From Nocardia brasiliensis (lineage in GTDB: Bacteria; Actinomycetota; Actinomycetes; Mycobacteriales; Mycobacteriaceae), in contig NZ_CP046171.1 in assembly GCF_011801125.1 (NCBI RefSeq), positions 5,270,001-5,334,000 of the forward strand: a stretch of 64,000 nucleotides of DNA, read 5' to 3'. Positions 15,580 through 24,035 of the stretch are shown here, one piece after another. The first letter of the stretch is position 1. Each line of letters begins with the position of its first letter. Under the pieces are notes generated by a model. That model saw only the letters and a program-made list of their open reading frames with translations, had not been told where the DNA came from and did no database searches. Position numbers and translations under genes: made by a program.

Positions 15580-16581
15580 TTACGGGCGGATGGCCAGTTT
15601 TCCTGTGGTGGCGCGGGATTCGAGGGCGATGAGGGCTTCGCGGCCTTCGGGGAGGGGGTAGAGGGTGGGGGTGCCGGGTGGGTAGACGCCGGTGTCGATG
15701 AGGGTGGTCAGTTCGGTCATGAGCTCGGCGAAGAGGGCGGGGGCGGTTTGGATGAGGATGCCCAGGTGCAGGCCGATGACGTGGATGGGGTGCCGGAAGT
15801 TGAGTTCCCAGTTGGTGATCGCGGATTCGCCCGCGGCGACGCCGTAGACGACGACGCGGCCGGTGACGCGTTTGGTGGCGGCCAGGCTGGCGCGGAAGTT
15901 GTCGCCGCCGACGGATTCCAGCACCAGGTCGGCGCCTCGGTCGTCGGTGTGGCGCAGGACCTCGGCGGCGACGTCGGCGGTGCGGTAGTCGATGACGTGG
16001 TCGGCGCCCAAATCGCGGACGACGTCGTGTTTGTCGGCGGACGCGGTGGCGATGACGGTGGCGCCGTAGTGTTTCGCGAGCCGGATCGCGGCTTGACCGA
16101 CGGCGCCGGCCGCGGCGTGGATGAGCACGGTCTCGCCTTTGGCGATGCGGCCCAAGGGTTTCAGCGCGGCGAGCGCGGTCGCCCAGTTGAGGATCATGCC
16201 GAGCGACTGTTCGTCGGACCAGCCGGCGGGGACCGGGGCGAGCCCGGCGGCGTCTTGCACCATGTATTCGGCGAAGGCGCCGTAGCCGGTGCCGATCACG
16301 TGCGAGCCGAGCGCCACCCCGGTGACGTCGGGGCCCAGCGCGACGACCTCGCCCGCCGCCTCGAAACCGGCGAGATAGGGCGCTTCGGGGCCGCCGTTGT
16401 AGGTGCCGTGGGTCTGCATGACGTCGGCGAAGTTCACCCCGGCCGCGGTGACGCGGAGCAGGACCTCGCCCGGTCCCGGGGTGGGCACGGGTGCGTCGGT
16501 GATCAGGCGCAGATCCTGCGGACCGGTCAGGGAAGGCTGCTGCAGGGCACGCATCGTGGCGGGAATACTGCTGCTGGTCAT
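15580..16581 (-). CDS. NADPH:quinone oxidoreductase family protein (zinc-independent MDR)
   Basis: This 333-residue medium-chain dehydrogenase/reductase reduces quinones or enones with NADPH. The N-terminal GroES-like domain has PTPGPGEVLLRVTAAGVNFADVMQTHGTYNGGP and no catalytic or structural zinc cysteines, which fits the quinone reductase group. The Rossmann loop HAAAGAVGQAAIRLAKHYGATVIATAS binds the cofactor. It starts at ATG 16579-16581 with GGAGC eight bases upstream. Nothing in the neighbourhood ties it to a pathway. Confidence 0.92.
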   Translation of the reverse strand: MTSSSIPATMRALQQPSLTGPQDLRLITDAPVPTPGPGEVLLRVTAAGVNFADVMQTHGTYNGGPEAPYLAGFEAAGEVVALGPDVTGVALGSHVIGTGYGAFAEYMVQDAAGLAPVPAGWSDEQSLGMILNWATALAALKPLGRIAKGETVLIHAAAGAVGQAAIRLAKHYGATVIATASADKHDVVRDLGADHVIDYRTADVAAEVLRHTDDRGADLVLESVGGDNFRASLAATKRVTGRVVVYGVAAGESAITNWELNFRHPIHVIGLHLGILIQTAPALFAELMTELTTLIDTGVYPPGTPTLYPLPEGREALIALESRATTGKLAIRP

Positions 16582-16800
16582 GACGTTCGAGCTCCGTTCT
16601 CCGAGGGCCGATTCGATACCATCGGCCACCTCCGTACCTGTAAGCCCGACGCGCCCTGAAGTGTTCCCGCCCGACCGCACGGAATTGCGCTGCCCAGTTC
16701 GCTTCGACGGCGCGCGATCGGCGCCCCCGGCCGATGGCACAGACCGGTTCACCGAATGTGAACTGTCCGAACCCGGCTTCGTCGGCCGGGCCGAGCTCGC

Positions 16801-16944
16801 CGCGGTGCCCTCTTCGCCGACCTCGACCGCACGGACACCGCGTTCGCCGAGATCAAGGTGCGGGTCGAGAACACCGCGCGGCTGGGCCCCAACGGCCCGG
16901 CCCGCTCGGTGCGGCCGATTTGTCGGTACCCGGGATTAGGCTGA
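16801..16944 (+). pseudogene. Possible C-terminal gene remnant
   Basis: One frame reads ALFADLDRTDTAFAEIKVRVENTARLGPNGPARSVRPICRYPGLG before TGA at 16942. The ending (R-P-x-C-x-Y-P) resembles the tail of tannase/feruloyl-esterase-like proteins. No upstream body of such a gene exists in the window. It may equally be chance. It sits in the roughly 400-bp gap between divergent genes. Confidence 0.2.
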
Positions 16945-16978
16945 GCCGACAGTCCAACCGAGCCGAGGGGGTCGCAGC

Positions 16979-18190
16979 GTGACGGCAAGCCGGGAGCTCG
17001 AGGCGTCGGACGGCACCGACCCCGAGCTACTCGATCTGCAGGACGACATCTCGTTCGAGCTCGAGGAGGTCAACGAGCTGTTGGCCGAACTGATCGCGCT
17101 ACAGGCCGACCGCAAAGCCAAGACCGGCGAGATCCTGTCGGCCCGGCTCGGGGTCAGCGGCGAGCAGCCGGAGACCCTGGCCAAAATCGGGGCGCGCTAT
17201 GACCTTTCCCGCGACCGGGTCCGCCAGTTGCACACCAAGGCGGTGGGCCAGCTGATCCGCGACGCCCAGCTCGGCGGGCACCGCGCGACCGGTGTGTTCG
17301 CCCAGCGCTATCCGGTCGGCACCCGCGACCAGCAACTGGTCCGCGCGCTGCTGGTGGAGACCTATGCCACCGACACCGACATCGCGGCCCACGAGCTGTC
17401 GTATCTGAAGCTGCGCCTGGCCGGGCACGCGGCCGAGGACGCGAAACGGGTGGCGGGCTTCGTGACCCAGCGCATCGCGGCCTGGCAGAAGAAGACCAAC
17501 CGCAGACTGGCCAAGCTCCGCGACGCCGAACCGCGCGCGACCAGCCAGCTGAATCCCTGGCTGGGGCAGGTGGATTGGCCGGGCGCGGGGTCCCCCCACC
17601 CGTTGCCGCTGTCCTCGGCGCGCACCGTCGACAGTGACGACGACGGTCGCGGCCGGTTCTACCTCGACAAGGTCGGGCGCGACGTGCCGTTCGATTCGGG
17701 GCTGGCGGCGCGGCTGCTGTGGATCCTCAACGCCAGCGACCTGGTCGACTCGTTCCAGGAACAACCCGTGGCGATCGACTACACCATCGACGGCACCGCA
17801 CGGACCGGCTACCCGAGCATCGCGGCACGGCTCACCGACGGACGCGTGGTGCTGATCGACGTGCAACCGCTCGGACACGTTGCGTTCCACCTCAATCGAG
17901 CGAAGTCGGCGGCCGCGCGCGCCTACGCGCATCAGCAGGGCTGGGGTTGGCTGATCTGGACGGGCAGCCTGCTCGGCGTGCCCGATCTGCTGGCCAGGAA
18001 GGTCGACGCGGGCGCGCTGACCGAACTGGTCGAGCGCGGCCCGGTGCCGTGGCCGCAGGTCCGGCAGTTACACCACGAGACCGGCCTGCCGCTGTTGGAC
18101 TTCATCGCGCTGGTGCTGCGGCACGAATGGCGCTGGGACCGTGCGCCGTTCCGGCTCAGCGCACCACCAGCGCGCCCGCCACGAACGTGA
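16979..18190 (+). CDS. HTH (sigma region 4-like) + TnsA-like nuclease-fold protein
   Basis: This 403-residue protein starts with GTG. Residues about 10-45 form an acidic coiled coil (DLQDDISFELEEVNELLAELIALQ). Residues about 62-95 (TLAKIGARYDLSRDRVRQLHTKAVGQLI) match a sigma-70 region 4 helix-turn-helix. Residues about 215-360 resemble TnsA-type restriction-fold domains: FDSGLAARLLWIL..DLVDSFQEQPVAIDYTIDG, GYPSIAARLTDGRVVLIDVQPLG. The Asp usually seen in the TPD position is Ser (YPS) and the Lys of the D-x-K strand is Gln (DVQ), so cleavage activity is doubtful. It overlaps the convergent next gene by 35 bp. Confidence 0.7.
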   Translation: MTASRELEASDGTDPELLDLQDDISFELEEVNELLAELIALQADRKAKTGEILSARLGVSGEQPETLAKIGARYDLSRDRVRQLHTKAVGQLIRDAQLGGHRATGVFAQRYPVGTRDQQLVRALLVETYATDTDIAAHELSYLKLRLAGHAAEDAKRVAGFVTQRIAAWQKKTNRRLAKLRDAEPRATSQLNPWLGQVDWPGAGSPHPLPLSSARTVDSDDDGRGRFYLDKVGRDVPFDSGLAARLLWILNASDLVDSFQEQPVAIDYTIDGTARTGYPSIAARLTDGRVVLIDVQPLGHVAFHLNRAKSAAARAYAHQQGWGWLIWTGSLLGVPDLLARKVDAGALTELVERGPVPWPQVRQLHHETGLPLLDFIALVLRHEWRWDRAPFRLSAPPARPPRT

Positions 18191-19103
18191 CGATCAGCAT
18201 CATCGCGCAGCAGGTCACCAGCTGCCAATGATTGATCGTCTGGTGCAGGCTCTTGATGGTGTTGCGCAGCATCGCGTCCACCCGGTGATGGTCGTCGAGC
18301 TTGCGCCGCGCCTGCGCCAGCTCGTCGGCGCGTTCCTGAGCCTCGAGCTCCGCCCGCTCCAGCCGGGTGGTCAGCTTCATCACGTTCTTCTGCTTGTCGC
18401 GCACGGTCTTCCGGGACAGGGCCAGCGCGGTGCGCTGATTGACCAGCTCCTGACGCTGGCGGGCGATGATGGTCGCCTGCGTCCTGGTGTGGTACTCCCA
18501 GTCGGCCACGGTGGCCCACCCTCCTGTCGTCACGTCACGATATCCCCACACGATGTCGCCGGTGACCCAGCCGTGGATGAACTCGCGCAACTCGAACGGG
18601 TCGCGGCGCGGGGCGGCGACGGCGCTCTGCGCGGTATCGAGCATGCCGCGCACCGTCAGGTAATCGCATGCGGGCGGGGCGAAGTCGGCGATGCCGAGCG
18701 CGTGCAGATGGTCCACCCAGTAGCCGGGCGGGCACAGCCACAGCACATCGGCGATCCCCGCGGCACGCAACCGTTCCGTATGTTCCTGCGCCAGAGCGCG
18801 TTCCAGCGAACCGCTGCGCACCTCGACGACGCACTCCCGCGCGCCCTTGCGCCAGTAGATGTCGACGGGCACGCCGTCGACGCGCCGGTCCACCTCGGCC
18901 ACGTCGGCGCCGAACGCGAGCAATCGACCGCACAACCAATATTTCAACCGCCGCATATCCCATTGCGCGGCGTCACATTCCGGACACTTGCAGCCGTAAC
19001 CGGCGGAGGGTCGACGGGCTTTGCCCGGACCATCCGCGATACCCAATTCGGCGAGCATCGCCCGGCGACCGCAGGCGATCTCCGCCCGCTGCTTCGTTCT
19101 CAC
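18156..19103 (-). CDS. Membrane-anchored coiled-coil protein with CoiA/nuclease-like domain
   Basis: This 315-residue protein starts at GTG 19101-19103 behind GGGGAGTGG. It begins with a zinc-like pair (GYGCKCPECDAAQWDMRRLKYW). A restriction-fold segment follows: VDIYWRKGARECVVEVRSGSLERALAQEHTERLRAAGIADVLWLC, in the manner of CoiA-like nucleases (Asp, then E-x-R). A long coiled coil (about 190-275) leads to one C-terminal membrane helix (LVTCCAMMLIVTFVAGALVV). It may act in uptake or handling of DNA at the membrane; this is inference. It is convergent with the TnsA-like gene. Confidence 0.6.
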   Translation of the reverse strand: MRTKQRAEIACGRRAMLAELGIADGPGKARRPSAGYGCKCPECDAAQWDMRRLKYWLCGRLLAFGADVAEVDRRVDGVPVDIYWRKGARECVVEVRSGSLERALAQEHTERLRAAGIADVLWLCPPGYWVDHLHALGIADFAPPACDYLTVRGMLDTAQSAVAAPRRDPFELREFIHGWVTGDIVWGYRDVTTGGWATVADWEYHTRTQATIIARQRQELVNQRTALALSRKTVRDKQKNVMKLTTRLERAELEAQERADELAQARRKLDDHHRVDAMLRNTIKSLHQTINHWQLVTCCAMMLIVTFVAGALVVR

Positions 19104-19703
19104 GCGACCACTCCCCTGCACACCTCCGCAGGCCTGGCGACCTACGCCATAGATCAAGAGTGCGCCACTCGCGCAAACCTCGCCAGTCCCCTTTACCCCG
19201 CGCCCGGGTGCGCCACCCTGGCAGATTTCCGGTTCAGTGCCTGGCCCAGGCTGTGGCACAAGGAATTTCACCGTTTCCAGCGGCCGGAACAACTCGGTAA
19301 GACCGGTGGATTGACAGTAGCCGCCATCCTGCGATCGCACCGCGCCGCGCGCCGAGTGGGGCCGGACGCGCCGACGCCGACTGCCATCCGCGGGCGTCGG
19401 GCTGCCATCGGAGCGGCACACCGCATAGGCTACGGACGGGGTGCGCCTCGGCTGGTCGCTGATTCGCCTCGGCGGCGCCGATCGCCGAGCAGATCCGTTC
19501 CGGACAAACCGGATTACGCTGACCACCGCCTGCAACGGCGCGGGACGGTCCGCCTACGCTGCTTCGATCAGAACCCGAGAAGCCGGTACGACCGGCGTTG
19601 GTGAGCTCGAGCGAGGCGCAGCAGCAACCGCATATTTCCAAGTGGGCGGATAGAATCGTCCGGCCCAGCGCGAGCTGAGCCGATACGGGGAAGTGGGTAC
19701 TGG
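19104..19703. other. Intergenic stretch, about 600 bp, no supported gene
   Basis: No frame on either strand shows a family or convincing coding texture; several short frames (for example 19441-19653) are composition artefacts. The stretch separates two divergent genes and should hold their promoters. I see no clear hairpin or operator. Confidence 0.4.
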
Positions 19704-20942
19704 ATGGAGCACGGTCAGCAGGCCGAGGAGTCGATCGGCGCGATGTTGTCGAGCATCGCGGCGGTCCTGCGCGAGGTCAGCGACAAACTGGACGCCGTGG
19801 CGGCCCGGGTGGACGGTGCTGTTGTGCTCCCACCGGCCGAGCACGGCCTCGAGGCCAGGCTCGCCAAGCTGGAGGCCTGGGCGTTCCGTGCCGGACAGGA
19901 CATCTCGGGCATCGACGGACGGCTGGAGAAAGTCGAGGCAGGCGCCGCACCCGCCGCCGCCCGTCCGCCACTACCCCGCGCGACCCGCAGGAATGCCGCG
20001 TCGAGCGACGCCACCGAGCCCGACGCGGTGGCACCGACCGCCCGCGAGGGCGGGGCCCGACGCTACGACCCCGGCAGCGAGCACAGCACGTCCCGGGAGT
20101 CGGCGGCGCCCGAGTCGAACGCGGTGCCGCAGCGCGGCTTCACTCCGCCCCGCGAGCCCGCCCCGCAAGAACAGAGCGCCACGTCCGGCTTCACCGCGCC
20201 AACGCCCCGTGCACCGACCACGGCGCCGCGCGAGCCGATCCAGTCCACCCGCGAGCCGATCCAGGCGGCGCCCGAGTCGATTCCCTCCTCGCGCGAGCCG
20301 GTCCGGGCGAACCACGAGTCGATCCAGTCCGCACGCGAACCCGTTCAGGCGGCACACGAGCCGAATCAGCCCGCACACGAACCCGTTCAGGCGTCGCACG
20401 AGCAAACCGACACACCGCGCGAACAGAGCGCCCAGTCGCGCGAACCGACGACACCGCGCGAACCGGTCGCCGTGCCGCGCGAACCGACGCCCGCCGCGCA
20501 GACTTTCACCGCTCCGACGCCGCGCGAGCCGCTACCGGTCCGGCAGTCGAGTTTCACCGCGCCGCGCGAATCGGTGGGGTCGCCCTATCAGAACTTCACC
20601 AGCCCGCAGGAACAGCCTTACGAGAGCGCGGTTCCCTCGGCGCACGACAGCGGCGACCACGGTGCGGGCCGCACGAACGGCGCCGCGCCGCAGGACAACG
20701 GGGTCGCACTCACCGGCGCGCAGCACCGTGCCTCGGACGAGAGCCTGCTACCCGTGGACAACACGCACGTGGACAAGTTGCAGGCGATGCTCGACGAACT
20801 GAAGCGGACCGCGGCGGCCCCGCTCGGCCGCAACGACATCTTCGGCCCGCCCGCGACCGATCTGGGCGCGAACAGCTATCAGCCCGAGCGCAGCACCGAC
20901 ACCCCGCGCGACTACCGCTTGTCCAGCCCGCCCTCGTCCTGA
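19704..20942 (+). CDS. Hypothetical protein with tandem heptapeptide repeats
   Basis: This 412-residue protein has an N-terminal helical part (MEHGQQAEESIGAMLSSIAAVLREVSDKLDAVAARVDG, about 1-75), a long Pro/Glu/Arg/Ser/Thr-rich disordered middle and a short C-terminal helix (NTHVDKLQAMLDELKRTAAAPLGRNDIFGPP). The middle contains about a dozen repeats of the type R/H-E-P-x-Q-x-x. No signal peptide or membrane helix is present. No function is known; the ends look like interaction helices joined by a linker. It overlaps the convergent LysR gene by 31 bp. Confidence 0.7.
   Translation: MEHGQQAEESIGAMLSSIAAVLREVSDKLDAVAARVDGAVVLPPAEHGLEARLAKLEAWAFRAGQDISGIDGRLEKVEAGAAPAAARPPLPRATRRNAASSDATEPDAVAPTAREGGARRYDPGSEHSTSRESAAPESNAVPQRGFTPPREPAPQEQSATSGFTAPTPRAPTTAPREPIQSTREPIQAAPESIPSSREPVRANHESIQSAREPVQAAHEPNQPAHEPVQASHEQTDTPREQSAQSREPTTPREPVAVPREPTPAAQTFTAPTPREPLPVRQSSFTAPRESVGSPYQNFTSPQEQPYESAVPSAHDSGDHGAGRTNGAAPQDNGVALTGAQHRASDESLLPVDNTHVDKLQAMLDELKRTAAAPLGRNDIFGPPATDLGANSYQPERSTDTPRDYRLSSPPSS
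20229..20498 (+). repeat. 21-bp in-frame tandem repeats (heptapeptide REPIQxx)
   Basis: About 12 consecutive units of 21 bp (one of 18) encode REPIQST, REPIQAA, PESIPSS, REPVRAN, HESIQSA, REPVQAA, HEPNQPA, HEPVQAS, HEQTDTP, REQSAQS, REPTTP, REPVAVP, REPTPAA. The register is exact, so copy change keeps the frame. Units have diverged, so the array is old. Confidence 0.9.
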
Positions 20943-21853
20943 GCAACCGCGGCCTCGACCGTCCGGGTGAGCACGGCGGCGATAAGCTCGCGCAGCCAAC
21001 GGTGCCCGGCGTCGGCGGTGTTGCGCGGATGCCAGGCCATGCCGATCGGCACCTCGGGCAGCGGTAGCGGAATCTCGAACGCGCCCAACCCCAGTGCGGG
21101 CAGCGCCGACCTGGTGAGCAGCGCGGGCGCGGGACAGACCAGATCGCCCGCGTGCACCGCGAACAGCGCGGTGGTCAGGTTCGGCACGGTGGCCACCACG
21201 CGTCTAGTGCGGCCGTGCAGGGCCAGCCGGTCATCGATCGGGCCGCGGGCCTGCCCGGTCCGCGAGATGCTCAGATGGGCGGCGGCGGCGTACCTCGCGA
21301 CGGTCACCCGGCCGGTGACCAGCGGATGATCCGCGGCGGCGATGCCGAGCACGCGATCGCCGAGCACGCGCCGCACGGTCGTCGCCGGGTCGGCGTGCTC
21401 GATGACGCCGACCTCGATGTCGACCCGGCCGTCGCGCAGCGCCGCCGAGCCGTCGGGGGTCTCGGGCAGAAAGCGCACGGTCACGCCGGGCGCCTGCGCG
21501 CGCACGGCGCTCAGCAGCGGCGCGGCCAGTTCGGCGAGCACCGCGTCACCGGCCTGCACCGCGAAGGTGCGTTGCAATCCGCTCGGGTCCAACGCGGCCT
21601 GCGGCGCGAGCAGTGCCCGGCTCTGGGCCACCAGTGTGCCGACCTCGTAGCGCAATTCGAGGGCACGCGGCGTCGGCACCAGTGTGCGACCGGCCCGGAC
21701 CAGGAGTGGGTCGCCGAGTACCCGGCGCAACCGGGCCAGGGTCCGGCTCATCGCGGGCGGGGAGGTGTGCAGCCGCTCGGCGGCCCGGGTGACGCTGTTG
21801 GTGTCCAGTAGCGCGTCCAGGGCCACGAGCAGATTCATGTCCAGCGCCTCCAT
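20912..21853 (-). CDS. LysR-family transcriptional regulator
   Basis: This 313-residue protein has an N-terminal winged HTH (MNLLVALDALLDTNSVTRAAERLHTSPPAMSRTLARLRRVLGDPLLVRAGRTLVPTPRA) and a periplasmic-binding-type effector domain (about 90-300). The PLLVR..R.L.PTPRA text and the effector domain are close to the NodD/LinR/PcpR subgroup. The chosen start is ATG 21851-21853; the longer frame adds residues not typical of the family. It is near a flavin monooxygenase on the same strand but separated by 126 bp, so it is not clear what it controls. Confidence 0.92.
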   Translation of the reverse strand: MEALDMNLLVALDALLDTNSVTRAAERLHTSPPAMSRTLARLRRVLGDPLLVRAGRTLVPTPRALELRYEVGTLVAQSRALLAPQAALDPSGLQRTFAVQAGDAVLAELAAPLLSAVRAQAPGVTVRFLPETPDGSAALRDGRVDIEVGVIEHADPATTVRRVLGDRVLGIAAADHPLVTGRVTVARYAAAAHLSISRTGQARGPIDDRLALHGRTRRVVATVPNLTTALFAVHAGDLVCPAPALLTRSALPALGLGAFEIPLPLPEVPIGMAWHPRNTADAGHRWLRELIAAVLTRTVEAAVAQDEGGLDKR

Positions 21854-21979
21854 GCCTGGATTATCACCAGCGCAATGGTGCGCGACCAACATTGCGCCAC
21901 AGTTCACCCCGGCGAGTCTCGGCCACGCCGAACCGGATTCGCCGCGACGGCGGCGCGGGCGCTAACGGCGGCGCGGCCG

Positions 21980-23782
21980 CTATCGGCCGCCCGCGCGTTG
22001 ATCCGCGGGGCCGGAGGCCCGCACGGGCAGGAATTCGGTCGGCGCGTCGGCCAGCGGGTCCGCGGTCCGGAGTTCTGTCGCCTGCGGGCCGAAGCCGGGA
22101 GCGGGCGCCTGCGGGGCGGCTCGCGGTCCGAATCCGGGAGGTGTCGCCAGCGGTCGTCCGAACTCGGAATGGGGCGCGCCCTGCGATCCGAATCCAGGCG
22201 GGGCCTGGGGCACATCCCGCGGCCCGAACTCAGGATGCGCCGTGGTCGGCCCGAATTCCGGGTGACCCGCGCTCTGCTCGACCACCGCGGCGGGCGTGGA
22301 CTGCTCGGGCTCGGTGTGCTGCTTGCCGTGCAGCCCGCGGTAGGACTCGGGGCGCACCGGCCGCACCCATTGCCGCGCACGGGTACCCAGCGGCAGCTTG
22401 AACTTCAGATCACTGAGCAGGTCGTCGAGGTCGCGGATGGAGAAGGGGGTGACCACAGTGCCGTGCGCGTGATGGCCGCCGGTCCGCTCGGCCAACCAGT
22501 TCAGGCGCGCGTCGATCCGTTCGCTGAGCACGTCGTGCTCGGGCAGCTGTAGCTCGCCCGCGAGCAGCGCCGCGGTCCAGTGCGCGGTGGCCTCCGCGCT
22601 GACGGTGCTGATGGAGGAGGAGTTGTAGCCGGCGAAGCTGAGATTCGGCACGTCCAACGGCAGGATCTGGCGGTGCAGCCGGAAGTTGCCGTGCTCGTCG
22701 GTGAGCCTGCGCTGCACGTACGGGGTCAGGAACGGCACCCGCTGCTGGAAACCGGTGGCGCTGACCACGATATCGGCGGGCACGATCTGCCCGTTGGCCA
22801 GCTGCACGGCGGGAGCCGAACGCCCACCGTGCATTTCGGTGATGGTGGTGTCGCGATGCACCACGATGCGGCCGTTGCCGACCTGCTCGTAGAAGGCCTC
22901 GGCGGCGATGCCGAGGGTGCTCTCCGCGATCTGTTCGAACCGTCCCTCCGGCACCAGGTCGAGTTCGCGCAGCCGCAGACGTTTGGTCGCGAGCTCCTGC
23001 ATGAGATCGAAGTTGCTGACCCGGAACGAATTTCCCGCCCCGGTCAGGAAGCGGTCGATCAGTCCGGGTTCCGGGTGCTGGAAGTGGGCCTGGCCGAAGC
23101 GGGTCAACAGCATCCGCTCGTAGTCGAAGGCCCGGCCCAGCTTGCGCGGCAGTTTCCACAGCAGCCGCCGCGCCACCACGGTGGTCGAGGCGGCGACCTC
23201 GCTCACCGCCGTCGCGATATCGCAGGCCGAGGTGCCGTAGCCGACCACGACCACCGACTTGCCGCGCACCGCCTCGACATCGCCGAGTTCGGTCGAGTGC
23301 CCCAGCTGACCGCCCGCGGCCCGGAACAGCTCGACGCCGCGGTAGTCCGGGATCGCGGGCTCGCTGAACACGCCGTTGGCGATGATCAGGTGATCGCAGG
23401 AGCTCCGATGTATGCCGCTCGCGTCCCGGATCTCGAGCAGCCAGCCGCTGTCCACCGGGTCGGCCGCGACCACCTCGGTGCTGAGGCGCAGATATTCGCG
23501 CAGGCCGAAATGATCGGCGTAGGCCTCCAGATAGGCCTGCATCTGCTGACCGTCGGGGATCTTCGGATAATCCGACGGCATCGGAAAGTCCGAGAAGTGG
23601 TAGGTGTTCTTGGAATTCTGCGTTCGCAGCCCCGGGTACCTGCGGGTCGCACTCCACACGCCACCGACATCGGGGGCACGGTCGAATATCTCGACCGGAA
23701 AACCCTTCTGGATCAGCACTTTCGCGCAGGCAAGACCTGCGATACCCGCGCCGACGATCGCGATGCGGTTTCCGCTCGTCAT
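21980..23782 (-). CDS. Flavin-containing monooxygenase with repetitive C-terminal tail
   Basis: This 600-residue FAD/NADPH enzyme should oxygenate ketones or heteroatoms. FAD-binding GxGxxG is at residues 11-16 (VGAGIAGLACAKVL); the NADPH loop is VVVVGYGTSACDIATAV near 185-200. FRAAGGQLGHS lies at the FMO/BVMO fingerprint position. The catalytic body ends near residue 500 (RARQWVRPVRPESYRGLHGKQ). The last 90 or so residues are low-complexity, with HPEFGP and PPGFG units, which is unusual for the family. The start is at ATG 23780-23782, directly before the FAD motif. Confidence 0.9.
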   Translation of the reverse strand: MTSGNRIAIVGAGIAGLACAKVLIQKGFPVEIFDRAPDVGGVWSATRRYPGLRTQNSKNTYHFSDFPMPSDYPKIPDGQQMQAYLEAYADHFGLREYLRLSTEVVAADPVDSGWLLEIRDASGIHRSSCDHLIIANGVFSEPAIPDYRGVELFRAAGGQLGHSTELGDVEAVRGKSVVVVGYGTSACDIATAVSEVAASTTVVARRLLWKLPRKLGRAFDYERMLLTRFGQAHFQHPEPGLIDRFLTGAGNSFRVSNFDLMQELATKRLRLRELDLVPEGRFEQIAESTLGIAAEAFYEQVGNGRIVVHRDTTITEMHGGRSAPAVQLANGQIVPADIVVSATGFQQRVPFLTPYVQRRLTDEHGNFRLHRQILPLDVPNLSFAGYNSSSISTVSAEATAHWTAALLAGELQLPEHDVLSERIDARLNWLAERTGGHHAHGTVVTPFSIRDLDDLLSDLKFKLPLGTRARQWVRPVRPESYRGLHGKQHTEPEQSTPAAVVEQSAGHPEFGPTTAHPEFGPRDVPQAPPGFGSQGAPHSEFGRPLATPPGFGPRAAPQAPAPGFGPQATELRTADPLADAPTEFLPVRASGPADQRAGGR

Positions 23783-24035
23783 GGGCGAGAGATTACGTCG
23801 CTCACGGCGCACAGCAAAGTCGGTTGACCGAAACGATGTTTCGATGCACAGCCCGCATGACGGCCACCGACCGGCCGCGACCGCGCCTGCGCAGTGACGG
23901 ACGCGAAGACCGCACGCGCGACGACCCGGCTCGGCCACGGCGGGATCGGCGCGATGACCTTCGTCACGACAGCCGGGGACACACCGCTGAACCGATTCGC
24001 CCCCCGTCGCCCGGGACCCCCGCTACCCTGCGCAG

